Positions 14,250-18,012 of a DNA stretch of 18,012 nucleotides are shown one piece after another (positions within the stretch are counted from its first letter, which is position 1; each line of letters starts with the position of its first letter). The translations under genes were made by a program, and so were the position numbers. The DNA is taken from the NCBI GenBank assembly GCA_900551225.1, contig URUZ01000062.1, forward strand, positions 1 to 18,012. Reading direction: 5' to 3'. Origin of the DNA: an uncultured Clostridium sp. (GTDB taxonomy: Bacteria; Bacillota; Clostridia; Lachnospirales; Lachnospiraceae). The notes under the pieces are model-generated. The model did no database searches. It was not told where the DNA came from and saw only the letters and a program-made list of their open reading frames with translations.

Positions 14250-14974
14250 AGGATTCCGGTCACTGTCCCCAGAACCTGTCCGATATTTCCGCTGATGATT
14301 AAATCTGCCTGGGAGTCCCTGGCTGTGGCTGATTTGTTGATCAGCACCAGCTTGCTGCCCCGGTAGTAGTCGATCAGACCTGCGGCAGGGTAGACCACCA
14401 GGGATGTCCCCCCTATGATCAGCACATCGGCGGCCCGGATGTAGTCAATGGACTTCTGCAGAATCCGGCTGTCCAGCCCTTCTTCATAAAGGACCACATC
14501 TGGCTTGATCACACCGCCGCAGTCACAGCGGGGCACGCCCTGGCTGTGTACCACATAGTCCAGGCTGTGGAACTTGCCGCAGCGGACGCAGTAGCTGCGG
14601 TGGACGGAGCCGTGAAGCTCCATAACCTCCCTGCTGCCCGCCGCCTGGTGGAGTCCGTCGATGTTCTGGGTGATGACTGCCTTTAATTTCCCCTGGCTCT
14701 CCAGAGCCGCCAGGGCCTTGTGGGCCGCATTGGGCTGAGCCTCGGGAAACAGCATCCGGTCCTTGTAGAACCGGTAAAATTCTTCGGGGCGGCGCATGTA
14801 AAAGCTGTGGCTGATAATCGTTTCCGGCGGATAGTCATACTGCTGGTTGTACAGGCCGTCCACACTGCGGAAATCCGGTATGCCGCTCTCGGTGGAGACG
14901 CCTGCCCCGCCGAAGAACACAATGTTGCTGCTGCCGTCAATCCACTGTTTTAACTGCTCTAATTTCTCATCCAT
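14246..14974 (-). CDS. NAD-dependent protein deacylase, Sir2 family
   Basis: A sirtuin that removes acyl groups from protein lysines, consuming NAD and releasing nicotinamide and O-acyl-ADP-ribose. The 242-residue protein is a bare catalytic core. It has GGAGVSTESGIPDFRS (22-37, NAD site), TQNIDGLHQ (102-110), catalytic His121 in ELHGS, zinc cysteines 129, 132, 150 and 152, KPDVVLYEE (157-165), GGTSLVVYPA (188-197) and a NAD-ribose INKS near 215. All key residues are intact. AAAGGAG lies 9 nt before the ATG. It is 53 nt downstream of a dehydrogenase gene and 84 nt upstream of a reductase gene, so the three probably share a transcript. Confidence 0.95.
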   Translation of the reverse strand: MDEKLEQLKQWIDGSSNIVFFGGAGVSTESGIPDFRSVDGLYNQQYDYPPETIISHSFYMRRPEEFYRFYKDRMLFPEAQPNAAHKALAALESQGKLKAVITQNIDGLHQAAGSREVMELHGSVHRSYCVRCGKFHSLDYVVHSQGVPRCDCGGVIKPDVVLYEEGLDSRILQKSIDYIRAADVLIIGGTSLVVYPAAGLIDYYRGSKLVLINKSATARDSQADLIISGNIGQVLGTVTGIL

Positions 14975-15027
14975 ATAAAACAGCTCCTTTCTGCCCGGGA
15001 AACAGCTCCAAAACAGAGCGTCCGGCC

Positions 15028-15981
15028 TTACAGAATCACGTTGATCTGATCCCCGGCCAGCCAGTGCTCAATGTTGGATACCGTGATGTCCGCGCGGATC
15101 TCCATGGCTTCCTGGGTTGCGAAGGCCACATGGGGAGTCAGGATAGTGCCCGGAGCGCCCAGCAGCGGATAGTCCGCGGGGATGGGCGGCTCCATGTCAA
15201 ACACATCGATGCCGGCGCCGGCGATCTGATGGCTGCAGAGCGCCTCTGCCAGCGCCTGGTTGTCCACCACCGGGCCTCTGGCAGTGTTGATCAGAATGGC
15301 GTTCTTCTTCATGCGGGCCAGCATTTCCCGGCTGATCAGGCCCTTGGTCTCAGGGGTTACCGGAACGTGGAGGGACACAATATCACTGCGCTCCATCAGC
15401 TCCTCCAGAGATACGTAGGATACGCCCAGATCTACCAGTTCAGCCTTTTTGCTGCGGCTGTAGGCCAGAAGCTTGCAGCCGAAGGCCGCGGCGATGGCCG
15501 CCACACGGCGTCCGATGGCTCCTGTTCCCACGATCCCCATGGTCTTGCCGTTCAGCTCCGGACCTACCAGGCCGTCCTTAGTGCCGCCGGTTCTGGAGCG
15601 TCCGTCACAGGCCGGAATGCTGCGGTACAGGCCAATGGCCAGGCCGAACACCAGCTCCGCAACAGCGTTGGTGGAATAGCCGGCGGCGTTGCTGACAGCA
15701 ATCCCTCTCTTTTTACAGGTCTCCAGATCCACATGATCCACGCCTGTAAATGCAACTGCAATATATTTCACCTTGGGACAGCCCTCAATGACCTCTCCCT
15801 TTAAAGGCATATTGGCAACCACCAGGATGTCCGCATCTTTGCCGCGGCTGATCAGAACCGGGGTATCTGTCACCTTCTCGGTGTGATAGACAAATTCATG
15901 GCCCGCAGCCTTCAGACCCTCCGCCAGCTGTTCAATGTACTCTGCCTTGACTCCCAATGGCTCTAAAACTACGATCTTCAT
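15028..15981 (-). CDS. D-isomer-specific 2-hydroxyacid dehydrogenase
   Basis: A cytoplasmic NAD(P)-dependent enzyme that interconverts 2-keto acids and D-2-hydroxy acids, of the hydroxypyruvate/glycerate or phosphoglycerate dehydrogenase type. In 317 residues it has a catalytic N-terminal half with VAFTGVDHVDLETCKKRGIAV, the Rossmann motif GTGAIG at 152-157, LHVPVTPETKGLI and NTARGPVVD. It also has the catalytic Arg235, the Glu264 of DMEPP and His284 in LTPHVAFAT. All three catalytic residues are intact. AGGAGG lies about 9 nt before the ATG, and a candidate promoter is at 16048-16076. It is the first gene of the run leading to the sirtuin and aldo/keto reductase. The precise substrate (hydroxypyruvate, glyoxylate, another 2-keto acid) is not determined. 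Confidence 0.93.
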   Translation of the reverse strand: MKIVVLEPLGVKAEYIEQLAEGLKAAGHEFVYHTEKVTDTPVLISRGKDADILVVANMPLKGEVIEGCPKVKYIAVAFTGVDHVDLETCKKRGIAVSNAAGYSTNAVAELVFGLAIGLYRSIPACDGRSRTGGTKDGLVGPELNGKTMGIVGTGAIGRRVAAIAAAFGCKLLAYSRSKKAELVDLGVSYVSLEELMERSDIVSLHVPVTPETKGLISREMLARMKKNAILINTARGPVVDNQALAEALCSHQIAGAGIDVFDMEPPIPADYPLLGAPGTILTPHVAFATQEAMEIRADITVSNIEHWLAGDQINVIL

Positions 15982-16047
15982 ATAACTAATCCTCCTGTAC
16001 GTTTAGCCGCCCGGTGTCAGAGCGGCATTTTTATTCAATCTATCACT

Positions 16048-16076
16048 AATTTAGCATCTATTGACTCAGATTGCAA
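16048..16076 (-). promoter_or_regulatory. Candidate promoter of the 2-hydroxyacid dehydrogenase gene
   Basis: On the minus strand, TTGCAA (16071-16076), a 17-bp spacer and TAAATT (16048-16053) lie about 67 nt before the start codon. Both hexamers are imperfect, with 4 of 6 matches in the -10 box. Confidence 0.4.
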
Positions 16077-16088
16077 TAGCGCACATAT

Positions 16089-16130
16089 GAAAGAGGCCGA
16101 CGGCATAATCTGCTGCCGTCAGCCTCTTTC
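16089..16130 (-). terminator. Hairpin downstream of sipL, probable terminator
   Basis: A 17-bp stem (16114-16130 with 16089-16105) closes an 8-nt loop; its single non-Watson-Crick pair is G-U on the minus strand and C-A on the plus strand, so it is built for the sipL transcript. It begins 17 nt after the sipL stop. There is no U-tract, so it may be a factor-assisted terminator or a 3'-end stabiliser. Confidence 0.6.
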
Positions 16131-16146
16131 ACGCGCCCGGGCCGTC

Positions 16147-17748
16147 TCATGCCTGGGCGATTTCTTTTACTAAGAGCAGGCGGGTTCCGCTCTTTACCTT
16201 GTCATCTGCCAGCTCGTTGGTGGAGATAATGTTGCCCACCGTGGTGTGGAATTTCTTGGCAACGTTCCACAGCGTGTCGTCAGGCTGCACAATGTATCCC
16301 ACGATGCCGGGGAGCTGCTGCAGCTTCTGCAGATCCATGGGCTGCACCTGGGCGCCTGTGATCACAGGCTCACAGACCGGCTGAAGCACCAGGAAATCCA
16401 GGGAAATGGTGGCCTTGACCTCCACAGTGTCCCCGCCCATCATCACAGCCGTCAGCTGTTCCAGGCCGGTGTTCAGCTGGTAGACGCTGTCACTGGTGAT
16501 CCCTCTGGCTTCCGCGGTACAGTGGAAGGGCACCTGCTCTACAGCCGCCTGTACGGGGGAGGCGTCGTCGCTGGTGAGGTACAGAAGGCTTACCTCCAGC
16601 ACGCCGTCGATCTGGATATTGTCCTCCCCGATCTCCACATCATCCAGCTTGATTGTGCCCTCGTTGTGGCAGATCTGGAGTATCCGCTCCGCCTGGGGCA
16701 GATCCAGTTTCTCGGAAACCTTGCATTTGCAGACATTTTTCGTTAACATCTGGTCAAAACAGGCCTTGGACCGCTCCAGCTCCACCTCACGGCTGGTGGA
16801 GTACATGTCGCTTAACAGCTCCACCTCCTGCTCCTGGTAGAGCTTGATATCCAGCTCCAGCACAGCGTCCACGTCCAGCTCCCGCATCTCTCCGTCATAG
16901 TCAGGCTTGGGTTCCAGGTCCTTGTGGGCCAGGCGCACGGTGACCATGGGAATCATCTCCTCCACCGCTTCCCCCAGATCCAGATCGCCTGAGAAGGGGA
17001 TGGTCTCCTCCATCCACTGGACCGGCATGTTCTCATCCTCCGCCTGATAGATGGCGAACACATTCAGATCCCCATCCAGGTGCAGCTTCCCGTCCAGAGG
17101 CTTGGTGGTAATGTCACGCAGCTTCATCTCCCGCCACAGCAGACGGCCGATATTGGGCTTTCCGCCGGTGAGGGAGATCTCCTCCTTCATGCGGTATGTA
17201 TCCTTGCGGCGCACTGCGATGGCCGCCACGCTGACCGTGCGTTTCAGGGTCTCCAGCTGTGCCGGACCCTGGGCCTCCCCGGGCGCGGTGACAGCGTAGC
17301 CGTTGGTTCCCATGTCCACATCTACCGCAGCTTCCACATCGCGCAGTGTCTCCACCCGCACCTGCAGGGTGACGATGGCCTGAACCCCCAATTTCCGGGA
17401 ATTGATCATCTCCGCATTCAGGTCCTCCAGCATCCAGTTCAGCCCGATGTAGTCCTTCTCCTCCAGCTCCGCCACATTGATCACCTCATCAAAGGGAATA
17501 TTCCCCCCCAATGTCTGAAGGCCGCCGCCGTCTCTGCGGTAGAGCACCTGGAATTCCAGTTTGCCTTTTACCGCCACCTTATCTCCCTGATTTTTGATGG
17601 ATTCAATCTGAATCTCTCCCGTATCCAGCATGACCTGAGCCATATCGTCCATGGTGTCGGGCACAATGAAATCATCATCCAGGGTAATCTGGGTGGTTAC
17701 GTTTCCCTTAAATTGGTTCATATGTATCTGTTTTTTAATTAATTCCAT
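16147..17748 (-). CDS. sipL: SipL-like spore coat morphogenesis protein (three SPOCS/DUF3794 modules plus LysM)
   Basis: In Clostridia SipL binds SpoIVA in the mother cell and is needed to bring the coat to the forespore surface. This 533-residue protein has three SPOCS modules, marked by the repeated pairs KGKLEFQVLY/IPFDEVI (61-90), DGDLNVFAIY/IPFSGDL (225-256) and DGVLEVSLLY/VPFHCTA (381-412). A C-terminal LysM spans 484-527 (YIVQPDDTLWNVAKKF, ISTNEL, GTRLLL). Three SPOCS plus LysM and a length near 520 are the SipL architecture I know from C. difficile. It has no signal peptide, as expected for a mother-cell cytoplasmic protein. The ATG follows GGCAGGTG by 5-6 nt. A candidate sigma-E promoter lies just upstream, which fits its timing. 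Another DUF3794 coat protein is the alternative. Confidence 0.85.
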   Translation of the reverse strand: MELIKKQIHMNQFKGNVTTQITLDDDFIVPDTMDDMAQVMLDTGEIQIESIKNQGDKVAVKGKLEFQVLYRRDGGGLQTLGGNIPFDEVINVAELEEKDYIGLNWMLEDLNAEMINSRKLGVQAIVTLQVRVETLRDVEAAVDVDMGTNGYAVTAPGEAQGPAQLETLKRTVSVAAIAVRRKDTYRMKEEISLTGGKPNIGRLLWREMKLRDITTKPLDGKLHLDGDLNVFAIYQAEDENMPVQWMEETIPFSGDLDLGEAVEEMIPMVTVRLAHKDLEPKPDYDGEMRELDVDAVLELDIKLYQEQEVELLSDMYSTSREVELERSKACFDQMLTKNVCKCKVSEKLDLPQAERILQICHNEGTIKLDDVEIGEDNIQIDGVLEVSLLYLTSDDASPVQAAVEQVPFHCTAEARGITSDSVYQLNTGLEQLTAVMMGGDTVEVKATISLDFLVLQPVCEPVITGAQVQPMDLQKLQQLPGIVGYIVQPDDTLWNVAKKFHTTVGNIISTNELADDKVKSGTRLLLVKEIAQA

Positions 17749-17783
17749 AAATACACCTGCCGTTTCTCATAGTCCTTTAAAGA

Positions 17784-17812
17784 TATCTATGCGAAAGGCA
17801 GGTGAAATATGC
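17784..17812 (-). promoter_or_regulatory. Candidate sigma-E (mother-cell) promoter of sipL
   Basis: On the minus strand, GCATATT (17806-17812), a 14-bp spacer and CATAGATA (17784-17791) match the sigma-E pattern (GHATATT, 14 bp, CATACAHT) fully in the -35 box and at 6 of 8 positions in the -10 box. The predicted start is near 17777, about 28 nt before the ATG. No good sigma-A promoter is seen here. Confidence 0.55.
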
Positions 17813-17842
17813 AGGGGCGTGTATCAATTTCAAAGCAATGTA

Positions 17843-18012
17843 TTACTTGTCATATTCTTCCAGGAAATGGTGGCGGACACCGTGGCTCACATACCCAATG
17901 CAGGCGTCCAGGTTGATGTTCTCCACGCTTTTCATAATGTTGGCCTCCACACAGGGACTCGTCTGTCTCAGCTGCCGGATCAGTTCCTTCATCTCCTGGC
18001 GCTTGGAGGTGT
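17843..18012 (-). CDS. C-terminal fragment of an unidentified protein
   Basis: The last 55 codons of a gene that starts beyond the right edge, ending in a TAA at 17845-17843. The visible residues are mainly helical and charged: KELIRQLRQTSPCVEANIMK, then SVENINLDACIGYVSHGVRHHF and LEEYDK. They include two cysteines and an HHF motif. I do not recognise the family. The stop lies about 95 nt before the sipL start codon, and no terminator is visible between them, so read-through into sipL is possible. It is taken as coding because the frame is open throughout and no other gene covers this stretch. Confidence 0.6.
   Translation of the reverse strand, partial: TSKRQEMKELIRQLRQTSPCVEANIMKSVENINLDACIGYVSHGVRHHFLEEYDK

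Noticed and set aside
15064..15804. 246-codon plus-strand open frame
   Set aside because: It is antisense to the intact 2-hydroxyacid dehydrogenase, whose catalytic residues are all present; no family features in the antisense product.

Overview
The window reads as a chromosomal segment of a spore-forming, Gram-positive anaerobe of the class Clostridia, most likely Lachnospiraceae. The grounds are a SipL-type spore morphogenesis protein (three SPOCS modules plus LysM), a DUF6465 protein of the kind common in that family, an LPKTG sortase-anchored surface protein, an rpsF-ssb-rpsR operon next to DUF951 as in Bacillota, and AGGAGG-type ribosome binding sites throughout. Family level is an inference; I cannot name a species.

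Layout. 1-3743 (minus): an oligopeptide ABC importer operon in the order binding lipoprotein, oppD, oppF, with oppF cut only at its extreme C-terminus by the window edge and a strong hairpin between the binding protein and oppD. 3793-4551 (plus): a single small C39-like cysteine peptidase-fold protein with its own near-consensus promoter and a bidirectional terminator. 4699-6946: a divergent MerR-type regulator and MATE efflux pump sharing a 97-bp intergenic region with a textbook MerR operator in a 19-bp promoter spacer. A long hairpin terminator (6970-7032) separates the pump from a convergent DUF6465 gene (7065-7325), which has a perfect consensus promoter. 7506-11507 (minus): a 1333-residue cell-wall-anchored adhesin-like protein with a signal peptide, 21 Ser/Gly/Glu heptads, a large Gly-rich beta-helix-like region, a Pro-Asp wall spacer and an LPKTG signal. 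11660-12928: the rpsF-ssb-rpsR operon with promoter, structured leader and terminator. 12944-15981 (minus): a run of DUF951, an aldo/keto reductase, a sirtuin and a D-2-hydroxyacid dehydrogenase. 16147-17748 (minus): sipL with a candidate sigma-E promoter. 17843-18012: the C-terminus of an unidentified gene.

The strongest new observation is an 11-G homopolymer inside the adhesin coding sequence, immediately before the heptad array. A change of one G in either direction brings an in-frame stop within about five codons, so the tract has the form of an on/off phase-variation switch for a surface protein. Other points worth a check are the MerR operator, 11-bp-phased direct repeats in place of a -35 box at the adhesin promoter, a 13-bp tandem array between the sirtuin and aldo/keto reductase genes, and a leader hairpin that takes in part of the rpsF Shine-Dalgarno.
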